Source of the DNA: CAZHJG01 sp964533425
Lineage (GTDB): Bacteria > Patescibacteriota > Saccharimonadia > Saccharimonadales > UBA4665
Direction: 5' to 3'
DNA length: 38,671 bases
NCBI GenBank assembly: GCA_964533425.1
Contig: CAZHJG010000006.1
Coordinates: 1-38,671, forward strand
Shown here: positions 23,305 to 31,302 of the stretch, one piece after another
Layout of the letters: each line of letters starts with the position of its first letter
Position numbering within the stretch: the first letter of the stretch is position 1
Position numbers and translations under genes: made by a program
Notes under the pieces: model-generated
The model's database searches: none
Seen by the model: the letters and a program-made list of their open reading frames with translations, nothing else
What the model was told of the DNA's origin: nothing

Positions 23305-23323
23305 ACCGTATACCGTATACGGT
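23305..23323. repeat. 19-bp palindrome between convergent genes
   Basis: ACCGTATAC-C-GTATACGGT, perfect 9+9 arms around one base. It lies between the end of the pilus operon and the end of the convergent PH-domain gene. It may act as a bidirectional transcription stop, but there is no T run on either side. Confidence 0.5.
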
Positions 23324-23332
23324 TGTGCGCTG

Positions 23333-23992
23333 CTAGGTATTGATGTTCACGCCATTATCCGGCGAATAAGAGCCTTGGGGTTGATATTGGCCTTGTTGGC
23401 CGCTGCTGCGACGGTGCTGCTCGAACTGTTCGCGGGCATTGAGAATTTGTTGCGCATAGTAGTTTGGATTGGGACAGAACGGAAACATGAATTTACTGCG
23501 TTCCCCGGCCGTTTCTACTCTAAGCACACCGTAGTTGAACATGTGCGCCAGGATACCGTCTTGGCCAGCCGTAACGTCTTCAAGATTGCCCAGAGACAGC
23601 TGCGAAGACTGCCTGTCAAACAGGCTTCTCTGACTGATTTGGGTAACGCTGTCGCTGGTCAGTACCCAGCTGTTACCCCAATAAACTTTGTTTGAGATAA
23701 ACACAAAACCTAGGCATATGAAGGACGCCAACAGTAGCAATAAACCGCCGATGGCCATTACCTTGCCCTTCTCGACACTTGTGAGCACGCCTGGCGCTAC
23801 CACAAAGACAATTATGGCGAGCACGATAAGCAAAAAGCCAGCACCAATGTAGATGCCAAGCATGCCAATGGGGTGTCGTTTGATCTCACAGATAACCTGC
23901 TCGCCAGGCTGCATGACAGAGAGCGGATTTTTTACTTCTGGCTGTGTATTCTGGCCGTTGAGGGCGGCCTGGCCGATATCTTGTGGATTCAT
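23333..23992 (-). CDS. bacterial PH-domain (DUF304-like) membrane protein
   Basis: 219 residues. Two membrane helices (about 46-72 and 80-102) precede a bPH_2-type domain (VYWGNSWVLTSDSVTQISQRSLFDRQSSQLSLGNLEDVT region) and a Gln/Gly-rich disordered C-terminal tail. The function is unknown; such proteins are common membrane-associated components in Gram-positive-like lineages. An extended -10 (TGC TATAAT, 24008-24003) sits 10 bases before the ATG, giving a leader of about four bases. It lies 20 bases after ruvB on the same strand. Confidence 0.8.
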   Translation of the reverse strand: MNPQDIGQAALNGQNTQPEVKNPLSVMQPGEQVICEIKRHPIGMLGIYIGAGFLLIVLAIIVFVVAPGVLTSVEKGKVMAIGGLLLLLASFICLGFVFISNKVYWGNSWVLTSDSVTQISQRSLFDRQSSQLSLGNLEDVTAGQDGILAHMFNYGVLRVETAGERSKFMFPFCPNPNYYAQQILNAREQFEQHRRSSGQQGQYQPQGSYSPDNGVNINT

Positions 23993-24012
23993 TACGTCCT
24001 ATATTATAGCAA

Positions 24013-25044
24013 TTATAATAATGAGCGCTGTTTATTGTCGCTCTGCGGCTTTTTACCGAGATGTGCGTAAGTTTTGTGCGTTACTTTTCGGCCGCGTGGC
24101 GTGCGCTCTAAAAGCCCAATTTGCATCAGGTAGGGTTCATAGAAATCCTCGATTGTCCCCCGTTCTTCGGCAGTTAAAGCCGCGAGCGTCTCTACGCCCA
24201 CCGGGCCGCCATTGTAATTCTCTATAATGGCCAGCAACAACATACGATCAGATGCGTCCAGCCCAAGTTCATCTATGTCGAGTAGTTTCAACGCTTTATG
24301 ACTCAGCTTTGTATCAATGATGCCGTCGGCGTTAACGTCGGCGTAATCTCGAACCCGCTTCAGTAACCGGTTGGCAATACGCGGTGTTAGGCGTGAGCGC
24401 TTGGCCAGTTCGGCAGCGGCCGGTTTATCAATTTTGACGTTCAAGATCTTGGCGGCCCGCTCAATAATTTCTTGGATTTCATCGGGCTTGTAGAAATCTA
24501 AGCGGTGAATCATGCCGAAGCGATCACGCAACGGCGCCGCCAACGAACCCGTACGGGTTGTAGCGCCAATAATAGTAAACTTCGGCAAATCGAGCCGCAG
24601 CGAACGAGCTGAGGGGCCCTTACCGAGCATAATATCCAGCTTAAAGTCTTCCATGGCGCTGTACAGCACTTCTTCGACGGTCCGGTTCAGCCGGTGGATT
24701 TCATCGATGAATAGTATATCGCCATCCTGCAGGTTGGTGAGCAGGCTGGCCAGGTCTCCTGCCCGCTCAACGGCCGGACCTGACGTAATTCGAATTTGCG
24801 CGCCCATTTCGTGCGCGATAACACTGGCCATGGTGGTCTTGCCCAGCCCAGGCGGCCCGTGCAACAGTACGTGATCAAGTGGCTCTTCCCGCTTCTTAGC
24901 CGCATCAATCGCCAGTTTAATATTCTGCTTCAACCGCTCCTGCCCGATGTAGTTGGCAAAATCCCTGGGCCGGAGCGTAATCTCGATTTCCTCTTCTTGC
25001 CCTTCGTCGTCGTGGATGCCGGTGTTTACAACTCTGTCGATCAT
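24013..25044 (-). CDS. ruvB: Holliday junction branch migration ATPase RuvB
   Basis: 343 residues. AAA+ motor: Walker A GPPGLGKTT (63-71), Walker B DILFIDEIHRL, sensor 1 GATTRTGSL, arginine-finger region PLRDRFGMIHRLDFY, and the C-terminal winged helix ending in TPRGRKVT. It overlaps the ruvA stop by four bases. Confidence 0.98.
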   Translation of the reverse strand: MIDRVVNTGIHDDEGQEEEIEITLRPRDFANYIGQERLKQNIKLAIDAAKKREEPLDHVLLHGPPGLGKTTMASVIAHEMGAQIRITSGPAVERAGDLASLLTNLQDGDILFIDEIHRLNRTVEEVLYSAMEDFKLDIMLGKGPSARSLRLDLPKFTIIGATTRTGSLAAPLRDRFGMIHRLDFYKPDEIQEIIERAAKILNVKIDKPAAAELAKRSRLTPRIANRLLKRVRDYADVNADGIIDTKLSHKALKLLDIDELGLDASDRMLLLAIIENYNGGPVGVETLAALTAEERGTIEDFYEPYLMQIGLLERTPRGRKVTHKTYAHLGKKPQSDNKQRSLL

Positions 25045-25628
25045 GCTGTCTTTCCCTGAAGCGCGGCCTTGATTCTGTCCTCTGTAGGCAGATTTTCGTC
25101 AACTCCTTGTAGCGCCTGGGCAGCGTCGGTTGCTGAATAACCAAGCGATACTAGCGCCTCAACAGCTTCATCTTTCATAAGTGTGCCTTCTGATTGCAGA
25201 AGTCCTGTGGACTCCAGATCAACGCCCGCTAAGCCAACTTTATCCTTAAGCTCCACAACAACTCGTTCGGCCACTTTCTTGCCAACGCCACTGGCTTGCT
25301 GAATATACTTAACATCACCGCTCGCGATAGCTGTTCGCACCTCGCCCGTAGAGCCAATACTTAACACGTTAAGTGCCATCTTAGGACCTACCCCGTTAAC
25401 TTCTAATAACTGCTCAAACAAGGTTTGGGTATCGCGCGATAAAAACCCAAACAGATCATGCGCTTGTTCGCGCACATGTTCGTAAATGTAAACTTTGGAA
25501 CTTTCGCCAGCTACAAGACGTCCGTGATCCTCAGTTGTGACGAATATACCATAACCGACACCTTGCACATCGATAACGACGAGATTAGCCAATTTTTCGC
25601 TTATTACCCCAGAAAGTGTCGCAATCAT
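25041..25628 (-). CDS. ruvA: Holliday junction binding protein RuvA
   Basis: 195 residues. An N-terminal OB fold (MIATLSGVISEK...), tandem helix-hairpin-helix segments (LLEVNGVGPKMALNVLS; IQQASGVGKKVAERVVVELKDK region) and a C-terminal domain III (VEALVSLGYSATDAAQAL) that contacts RuvB. It starts nine bases after ruvC stops; ruvCAB order is as in many bacteria. Confidence 0.97.
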   Translation of the reverse strand: MIATLSGVISEKLANLVVIDVQGVGYGIFVTTEDHGRLVAGESSKVYIYEHVREQAHDLFGFLSRDTQTLFEQLLEVNGVGPKMALNVLSIGSTGEVRTAIASGDVKYIQQASGVGKKVAERVVVELKDKVGLAGVDLESTGLLQSEGTLMKDEAVEALVSLGYSATDAAQALQGVDENLPTEDRIKAALQGKTA

Positions 25629-25636
25629 TAAGACTA

Positions 25637-26107
25637 TTATCTCATAGTCATAGAGTGCGTGATAGCAGCAGCCAGAGCATCGGCACAGTCGTCTGGCCTG
25701 GGGACCTCTTTAAGTTGCAGGATGACCCGGACCATTTCCTGGATCTGCTTCTTTTCGGCACGGCCGTAACCCGTGAGCGCCTGTTTGATCTGGAGGGGCG
25801 TATATTCGTAGATGGTCAGATCAGCTTGTTTACCAGCCAGCAGCACAACGCCGCGGGCTTGAGCCACGGTCATGGCCGTTGTCACATTCTGGGCAAAAAA
25901 CAGTTTTTCGATCGACATAACTTCTGGTTTTGTTTCGACGATAATATCCGTTATTTCTTCAAAGATAGTCATCAATCGAACCGCATCATCTTCTTTAACG
26001 GGTGTGCGGATAACCCCGGCATCAACTAGTTGGGCTTTACCGTGAGTAGCATCTATAACGCCAAACCCGAGAATCCCGGTACCGGGGTCAATGCCCAGAA
26101 TTCGCAT
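25637..26107 (-). CDS. ruvC: Holliday junction resolvase RuvC
   Basis: 156 residues with an RNase H-like fold. Asp7 is in MRILGIDPGTGILGFGVID, the second acidic residue is in MSIEKLFF, and the C-terminal acidic pair is in RPDDCADALAAAITH. It starts directly at the stop of the preceding membrane protein gene with a GGAGTG site. Confidence 0.97.
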   Translation of the reverse strand: MRILGIDPGTGILGFGVIDATHGKAQLVDAGVIRTPVKEDDAVRLMTIFEEITDIIVETKPEVMSIEKLFFAQNVTTAMTVAQARGVVLLAGKQADLTIYEYTPLQIKQALTGYGRAEKKQIQEMVRVILQLKEVPRPDDCADALAAAITHSMTMR

Positions 26108-26473
26108 TCACACTCCCTGCTCACGTGGCGGCAATATCGCATTATCTATGCGCATTACAAAACCGATAAGCAAGAGGCAACCGGCCCATACTCCAAGATC
26201 AATCAGCAGATTTTTTGCTTCAATAACTTTCATGGAGGTAGTTTTTTGCGTGCCTGGGTCGGTGGCTTTCGTCAGCGACAACCATGTCAGCGGCACGCCA
26301 TAGTGAATATTGGTTTTATTAAGCGCTGAGGGTGTTAAGGCACCCGGTTGGGATTTGGTTTGTACATAATTGGCTGCGTAGTCACGTCGCAAGGGTGTCG
26401 CCAGTATGCCAATTAGTAAAATGACAGCTATGATCACAAGCAATACTCGGCGCTTTTTAGCATAGCTCAGCAT
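26108..26473 (-). CDS. hypothetical two-helix membrane protein heading the ruvCAB operon
   Basis: 121 residues with an N-terminal helix (about 8-27) and a C-terminal helix (about 91-107) separated by an extracytoplasmic loop. No family is recognised. It abuts ruvC without any gap, so it is co-transcribed with ruvCAB. The -10 box TATTAT with TGC extension (26485-26480) lies exactly six bases before the ATG, giving a leaderless transcript. Confidence 0.7.
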   Translation of the reverse strand: MLSYAKKRRVLLVIIAVILLIGILATPLRRDYAANYVQTKSQPGALTPSALNKTNIHYGVPLTWLSLTKATDPGTQKTTSMKVIEAKNLLIDLGVWAGCLLLIGFVMRIDNAILPPREQGV

Positions 26474-26479
26474 ATGTTG

Positions 26480-26488
26480 ATAATAGCA
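26480..26488 (-). promoter_or_regulatory. extended -10 promoter of the leaderless ruvCAB operon
   Basis: TGC plus TATTAT (26485-26480) followed by six bases and ATG. It lies in the 39-base gap after yebC. The -35 is weak. Confidence 0.5.
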
Positions 26489-26512
26489 CAGCTGTAGGTG
26501 TGGCAGCCCTGT

Positions 26513-27241
26513 TTAGTCAGTCAGCAAGGCTTCGGGAATGTCAAAGTTCACATGCGTGGCGGTGACGTCGTCAAGCTCATCAAGCGCATCCATGAGACGC
26601 ATGATTTTTCCGGCCGTGGCAGCATCGGATACTTCAACAGTGGTATTTGGCACGTATGCCAGTTCTGCATCAACAACTTCCAGACCGGCGGCGTTCAAGC
26701 CATCACGAATCTTGGCCAACTCTTTGGCGTCAGTGTAAATGACAGACTCGCCGTCCTCTTCCTGTACATCATCGGCACCCGCTTCTAGAGCCTGCATAAG
26801 CACTTCGTCACCGGTGCCTTTGACGCGAATAACACCTTTTCGGTCAAACTGGAATGCCACGGCGCCCTTTTCGGCAATGTTGCCGCCGTGCTTGGAAAAA
26901 GCTGTGCGGATGTCGGGGTAGGTACGATTAATATTATCGGTGGCGCATTCCACGATGATTGCTACGCCACCTGGACCATAGCCTTCGTAGGTTACTTCTT
27001 GGAGCTGCGCGGCGTTTTTGTCCTTAACGCGGTCAATGGAACGCTGAATGTTGGCAGCCGGCATGTTGGAGGCTTTGGCTTTGTCGATCGCCAGCCTCAA
27101 AGAAAAGTTACTCTCCGGATCGGTGCCACCACGGGCGGCAATAGCAATGGCGTTGCCGAGCTTGGTGAACACCGCGCCTCTGGCCGCATCCTTCGCCGCC
27201 TTTTGCCGCTTAATAGTTGACCACTTACTATGACCGCTCAA
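26513..27241 (-). CDS. yebC: YebC/PmpR-family translation/transcription factor
   Basis: 242 residues. It begins SGHSKWSTIKRQKAAKDAARG, the near-invariant family N-terminus, and contains the three-domain YebC fold (YEGYGPGGVAIIVECATDNINRT region). Members act as regulators and, in recent work, as factors easing ribosome stalling at proline stretches. The start codon is TTG with AGAGG upstream. The conserved yebC-ruvC neighbourhood supports the call. Confidence 0.96.
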   Translation of the reverse strand: MSGHSKWSTIKRQKAAKDAARGAVFTKLGNAIAIAARGGTDPESNFSLRLAIDKAKASNMPAANIQRSIDRVKDKNAAQLQEVTYEGYGPGGVAIIVECATDNINRTYPDIRTAFSKHGGNIAEKGAVAFQFDRKGVIRVKGTGDEVLMQALEAGADDVQEEDGESVIYTDAKELAKIRDGLNAAGLEVVDAELAYVPNTTVEVSDAATAGKIMRLMDALDELDDVTATHVNFDIPEALLTD

Positions 27242-27258
27242 ATTATTCGTTCCTCTCG

Positions 27259-28713
27259 TTAAAAATTTCTGATAGTCTTATCTGTTATTAAAGCACTTTT
27301 TGACTTATTTTTAAACCCTAGGCTGCTCATAAATGTTATCAGTGCGGCATAGAGTACGAGCATTTGGGTGAGTGATAGACTTAAATTCTGGATAAAGATG
27401 TGCGGTAAGTGCGCAAGGAGGTGCGCCGTGTCCAGCATGTAAGTCAGCAGCAGTCGGGCCGGCCAGCTTAACCAACCTGCAACACTGCCAGCAAACATGC
27501 CCGCTAGACCGGCAACTGTGCTGCACAGCATGGCGACCGGTATAAGAGCGACAACCAGCACATTAGCAACCAGGCTGATAAATGATACCTGTCCGAAAGT
27601 ATGAATAATAATCGGCAATGTCATCAGCTCAGCGCAAATACTTTCGAGGGCAATTTGTACTATTAATGACTCACGAAGGCGTGACCGAAAACCAGCAAGT
27701 ATGGCAGGCGCCAGTACCATAACCCCAAAGAAAGCCAGAAAGCTAAGGTACCAACTCAAATCATTCCAAATATAAAAGGGATTTTTAAAGGCCGTAAGCG
27801 CCGCGGCTAGGAGGATAAGATTCAGCGGCTTGAAGCTTCTTCCATAGTAAGTGGCACCAATACTTAACATGCTAACTATTGCTGCCCGGACTATCGAAGC
27901 GCTCGATCCAGCTAACAGCAAGAACCCGGCGGTTAGGCCTACAGTTAGCATGAACGATCCGCGCTTGCTGCGAGCAGCCAATAGGCCACGGCTAGCTTGC
28001 AATATGATTGTCAGGTTGTAGCCCGAAACCGCAATGATGTGCGTCAGGCCAACCATTAGCAGGTCTTGTTTCACATAGGTGGGTAAGGTTGCTCGTTGTC
28101 CGATGAGCAAACCCATGGCAAAGGAAGCCAGCGGCTCCGGCAAGGCACTCTGCATGCCGGCCGCAAAGCGACGCCGGACTTCAGCGACTACCGAGGGATG
28201 GTGAGCGATTATCTGGAGCTGGGCAAAGCTCAACCTGGCTTGATATGTACCTTGCGCCGGGTAAAGCTTACCGGTAGCTTCGATACTGTCTCCCTGCAAC
28301 ACACTGTTGAGCCCGAAGCCACTGATTTGTACCTTCCCGGCAAGTGTCTGGTTTTTATCAGTTCTGATGTTTGCGCCGTCAAACGAAAGCTGTGAATGCG
28401 TGCCGTACACCCCATCATTCTGAGCCACAGCCACTAGTGTGACCTTGTGATAATACAGCCGTTGGTAATTAGCCAGCTTGGCCACGTAGTCCGCACCGCG
28501 CCACCACCCCAAACTCAGCCCGCAAACTACAACGATGATGATTCCAATACACGTTCGCCGATAGATTGCCCACGGCAATAGGCAGATGCCCGCCCAACAC
28601 AAAGCTGGAACCGGACGATGTCCCAAACGAGCCAGCGCCAAGCCAGCCAATAACGCCAAAAAAGCCAGCAACCACATAGTCGTGCGCCGAAATCGATACT
28701 GCCACATGCGCAC
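27259..28713 (-). CDS. comEC: ComEC/Rec2-family DNA uptake channel, without the metallo-beta-lactamase domain
   Basis: 484 residues. An N-terminal membrane helix group plus DUF4131/OB-like region (about 1-165) leads to the Competence domain with GLTHIIAVSGYNLTI (about 226-240), WYLSFLAFFGV and further helices. The usual C-terminal metallo-beta-lactamase-like domain is absent; the protein ends shortly after the last helix. It moves single-stranded DNA across the membrane during transformation; pilus, RecA and RuvABC genes in the same region fit. GTG 28713 or ATG 28707 are both possible starts; an extended -10 (TGC TAAAAT) lies just upstream. Confidence 0.92.
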   Translation of the reverse strand: MRMWQYRFRRTTMWLLAFLALLAGLALARLGHRPVPALCWAGICLLPWAIYRRTCIGIIIVVVCGLSLGWWRGADYVAKLANYQRLYYHKVTLVAVAQNDGVYGTHSQLSFDGANIRTDKNQTLAGKVQISGFGLNSVLQGDSIEATGKLYPAQGTYQARLSFAQLQIIAHHPSVVAEVRRRFAAGMQSALPEPLASFAMGLLIGQRATLPTYVKQDLLMVGLTHIIAVSGYNLTIILQASRGLLAARSKRGSFMLTVGLTAGFLLLAGSSASIVRAAIVSMLSIGATYYGRSFKPLNLILLAAALTAFKNPFYIWNDLSWYLSFLAFFGVMVLAPAILAGFRSRLRESLIVQIALESICAELMTLPIIIHTFGQVSFISLVANVLVVALIPVAMLCSTVAGLAGMFAGSVAGWLSWPARLLLTYMLDTAHLLAHLPHIFIQNLSLSLTQMLVLYAALITFMSSLGFKNKSKSALITDKTIRNF

Positions 28714-28916
28714 CGTATTTTAGCAAGTCCATGACCTCTGGTAGAAAGAAGTTAAGAATAATTTAATATTTGTCGCAGCGATTCAGCTCACTAACTCAAT
28801 TAGAGAGTACACCCTAAGAGGAAAGCATACGTTTCAGTTAGATACTTTACTGTGCGTTAACTCGCTTGCCCATAAGCTAGGTACTGGATACGAATATTAA
28901 CTCAAAGGAGGTACAA

Positions 28917-29180
28917 ATGAGTATCATCATGTTTATTATTCTCGGTGCAATTGTGGGTTGGATCGCGTCCCGCCTCATGGGTCGTGACGAAGGCATTATG
29001 GCCAGCATTCTGATCGGTATTGTGGGTTCGTTCATCGGCAGCTTCATAGCGCGGATCTTTACCACCAGTTCGCCCTACCTTTCGCTCAGCTGGAGCGGCT
29101 TCTTCTGGTCACTGATTGGCGCCATCATCCTGGTAGCCCTAATGAATGCGTTCTCGCATCCACGCCAGCATCACGTGTAG
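28917..29180 (+). CDS. GlsB/YeaQ/YmgE-family small membrane protein
   Basis: 87 residues with three hydrophobic helices and the glycine-zipper pattern GAIVGWIASRLMG...GIVGSFIGSF typical of transglycosylase-associated stress proteins. A strong AAAGGAGGT site and a downstream terminator make it a single-gene unit. The role is unproven; relatives respond to envelope or acid stress. Confidence 0.9.
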   Translation: MSIIMFIILGAIVGWIASRLMGRDEGIMASILIGIVGSFIGSFIARIFTTSSPYLSLSWSGFFWSLIGAIILVALMNAFSHPRQHHV

Positions 29181-29206
29181 TAATTTGTGATTACGAAGCT
29201 TAACCT

Positions 29207-29235
29207 AAAACTCCTCTGTTCTGCAGAGGAGTTTT
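29207..29235 (+). terminator. rho-independent terminator
   Basis: AAAACTCCTCTG (29207-29218), loop TTCTG, CAGAGGAGTTTT (29224-29235): a perfect 12-bp stem with A/T run ends. It ends the GlsB-like transcript and may also stop the convergent methyltransferase transcript. Confidence 0.88.
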
Positions 29236-29304
29236 AATATAAACGTTATGGAGGGCCATTGTGATGTCTATTAAAACCAGACTCAAGGCAGATAAGGAGT
29301 TATT

Positions 29305-30120
29305 TTATTTTTGTAGGATGTATAGCCGTGGACTAAATTTGCCAATCATAGGATATATATGCCAAAAGCAATCCCCCAGCATAATTTTATACGCTGTCTC
29401 TCCGAACAGCTTTATATAGTGTTCGGGATCGCGCAGTAGCCGCGAAGCGTGTAGAATATGTCGGCCAACGCTCGCGTTGTTTTCTTCGTTATATTCTTCT
29501 TGCTCCCCATACAGTTCAACCATTCTTGTTTGTTTAAAACCGGCTTTCTCGTAAGCAGCCTCAAGATTACGCGGGTTAGCGCTGGTTGCTATAAAGCCCA
29601 TTGTATCGAAAATAAACTTAGCCTCTTTTGGTTCAAGTTTATCGGTAGCAAACTGGCTATACACTAACATATAGCCCCCTGGTTTTAATACGCGATAGCA
29701 CTCAGTGAAGGCTTCATTGAGTTCTGCAATGTGTTCAAAAACATCATAACACCACACAAAATCAATACTTTCGTTATCATCCGCTAGAGCAGTTATAGAA
29801 GCCTGAGTAAATGAAACCCTATCTCGTATTTCTACTGGCTGTTTTGCAAGCTCGTCGTTACAAATAGCAATGTGGGCGGCCACGGGGTCTGAGCCGTGAA
29901 CTGTAAAACCAAAACGTTGGGCTAGCTCAAAAGCATAGCGACCCTCGCCGCAGCCAACGTCGAGAGTAACTGAATTGGCAGGTAAATCAAGCTCTCTCAC
30001 TAAATCAAACCGCAGCTCGCGACTGCGTGGCTTTAGACTTTTATCAAGTTCAGCCTGAAAAGCTTCCTCGATTTGAGGGTATTCGTCGTAATAATAATCA
30101 AGAAGTTCACTGCTTAGCAT
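29305..30120 (-). CDS. class I SAM-dependent methyltransferase
   Basis: 271 residues. Motif I is VTLDVGCGEGRYAFELA (about 51-67), the acidic residue after beta2 is in GSDPVAAHI, the motif IV region is FVWCYDVFEHI, and the LKPGGYMLVYSQ strand follows. The substrate is unknown; the C-terminal third is not family-diagnostic. The promoter TGG TATAAT (30132-30127) ends exactly six bases before the ATG, so its mRNA is leaderless. Confidence 0.87.
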   Translation of the reverse strand: MLSSELLDYYYDEYPQIEEAFQAELDKSLKPRSRELRFDLVRELDLPANSVTLDVGCGEGRYAFELAQRFGFTVHGSDPVAAHIAICNDELAKQPVEIRDRVSFTQASITALADDNESIDFVWCYDVFEHIAELNEAFTECYRVLKPGGYMLVYSQFATDKLEPKEAKFIFDTMGFIATSANPRNLEAAYEKAGFKQTRMVELYGEQEEYNEENNASVGRHILHASRLLRDPEHYIKLFGETAYKIMLGDCFWHIYPMIGKFSPRLYILQK

Positions 30121-30126
30121 GAGGAA

Positions 30127-30135
30127 ATTATACCA
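30127..30135 (-). promoter_or_regulatory. extended -10 promoter of the leaderless methyltransferase gene
   Basis: TGG plus perfect TATAAT (30132-30127), six bases before ATG. The -35 is weak. Confidence 0.65.
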
Positions 30136-30171
30136 AACACCAGGTGGGACTAGAACTTATTAACAGATATG

Positions 30172-30196
30172 AAAAAGCCTCTCGCAACGGAGAGAC
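30172..30196 (-). terminator. terminator of tRNA-Lys
   Basis: On the minus strand GTCTCTC, loop CGTTGC, GAGAGGC (one G-T wobble), then TTTTT at 30176-30172, 37 bases after the tRNA CCA end. Confidence 0.65.
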
Positions 30197-30232
30197 ACAT
30201 GTTCGAACCAAATACAATCTGTGAATGAAACG

Positions 30233-30309
30233 TGGAGGGCCCAGTGGGACTCGAACCCACGACACCCTGCTTAAAAGGCAGGTGCTCTAACCGGCTGAGC
30301 TATGGGCCC
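30233..30309 (-). tRNA. tRNA-Lys (anticodon TTT)
   Basis: A 77-nt cloverleaf with encoded CCA. Acceptor GGGCCCA/TGGGCCC, anticodon loop CTTTTAA in a CTGCC/GGCAG stem, T arm with GGTTCGAGTCC. It has its own promoter and terminator. Confidence 0.96.
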
Positions 30310-30334
30310 GCGTCGCTCCAGCGTGAGACGCGGG
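30307..30334 (-). repeat. 8-bp hairpin at the 5' end of tRNA-Lys
   Basis: CCCGCGTC (30307-30314) and GACGCGGG (30327-30334), with an inner CGCT/AGCG stem. It includes the first three bases of the tRNA, so it competes with the acceptor stem in the precursor. Confidence 0.55.
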
Positions 30335-30349
30335 AAATTAACTCCTTAC

Positions 30350-30377
30350 ATTATCCCCGTTCCAGATGAAAAGTCAA
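30350..30377 (-). promoter_or_regulatory. promoter of tRNA-Lys
   Basis: TTGACT (30377-30372), 16 bases, GATAAT (30355-30350). Confidence 0.7.
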
Positions 30378-30411
30378 TCGATTAACAGATTGACCCCTCA
30401 CTAAATAGGCA

Positions 30412-30440
30412 TTGACGTAATTATTGAATCCTTTTATATT
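30412..30440 (+). promoter_or_regulatory. promoter of the leaderless double-HTH regulator
   Basis: TTGACG (30412-30417), 17 bases, TATATT (30435-30440), then exactly six bases to ATG. Both boxes match 5 of 6. Confidence 0.7.
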
Positions 30441-30446
30441 CATATT

Positions 30447-31301
30447 ATGAATCCTGAGAGGTTTCCCTTGGGAGAACGACTTGTTATTCTCGATCAAGCG
30501 CAGAGGCGTGAATCACGCTTGAGTCTTCTTGGCCGGTTGGCTCGTACGGCAGCACAAGAAGTTGAGGCTGTGGTGCCCTTAGGTGAAGTCCGCCAACTAT
30601 TCGAGCAGTACGACATCCCCTGGGAGATCCAGCCCGTTCAGGTAAGGACTGACACTCAAACCAAGTTTTACTATATAGCAAAACGACATAGTGAAACGGG
30701 AGTTGATGAGGAACGTTCCGCGCAAGGAACACCTAGAGCTTCTAGCATTGTCGAATGGTTAGGGCGCGAACAGCTGCAGACAGTCATGGCCGTCGAGGCT
30801 TTTACAGGAAATGCCTTGTCTAAGATTTTTGAGTTCGAGATCGAAGCCAGATCTAATGAAACGCCTGAAACGACTCCTTTGCTATTAACTCCAACCGAGC
30901 TGAACATCGTACGGTTACTGCCTTTTAGTTTTCCAGCTATTGCGGCTCGTCTTTATTTGTCTAATAAAGGAGTAATCTCTAATTACACACGCGCACGGGA
31001 CGTTAATGCCATGAGCGACGCGGAGTTTGTTCGGGCCGCGTACAAAGAGCGGCTCATCGATATGGGTAGCTTGGAACATGTAAAGCCTCTGAAAAAGCTT
31101 TCATCTGGTGAACGGGATCTTCTTCAGCACTATACTTTTTGTAGTTATGACGAAGCCGCGGCCAGATCGGGGCGAAGCATATATACCATCCGTACTGTGT
31201 GGGCGGATATTTACAAAAAGCTTGATATTCATTTCCGGCGTGACAAGTTGGCTCGAAGAGCCGCCTTTATCGTCGGACTAAGAGAAAACTTGATCGAGTA
31301 A
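30447..31301 (+). CDS. putative transcription regulator with two LuxR-type helix-turn-helix domains
   Basis: 284 residues, no membrane segment. Two GerE/LuxR-like HTH regions are visible: LLLTPTELNIVRLLPFSFPA... (about 146-190) and KLSSGERDLLQHYTFCSYDE... with TIRTVWADIYKKLDI (about 218-262). The second is the better match. The N-terminal 130 residues have no recognised sensor or receiver domain. Targets are unknown. The leaderless promoter fixes the start. Two HTHs of this type in one short protein are uncommon; sigma-like or anti-phage regulator relatives remain possible. Confidence 0.65.
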   Translation: MNPERFPLGERLVILDQAQRRESRLSLLGRLARTAAQEVEAVVPLGEVRQLFEQYDIPWEIQPVQVRTDTQTKFYYIAKRHSETGVDEERSAQGTPRASSIVEWLGREQLQTVMAVEAFTGNALSKIFEFEIEARSNETPETTPLLLTPTELNIVRLLPFSFPAIAARLYLSNKGVISNYTRARDVNAMSDAEFVRAAYKERLIDMGSLEHVKPLKKLSSGERDLLQHYTFCSYDEAAARSGRSIYTIRTVWADIYKKLDIHFRRDKLARRAAFIVGLRENLIE

Positions 31302-31302
31302 T

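Noticed and set aside
29264..29418. 51-codon plus-strand frame with a GGAGGG upstream
   Set aside because: Most of it is antisense to the conserved end of the methyltransferase; terminator at 29207-29235 lies just upstream and no promoter is seen.
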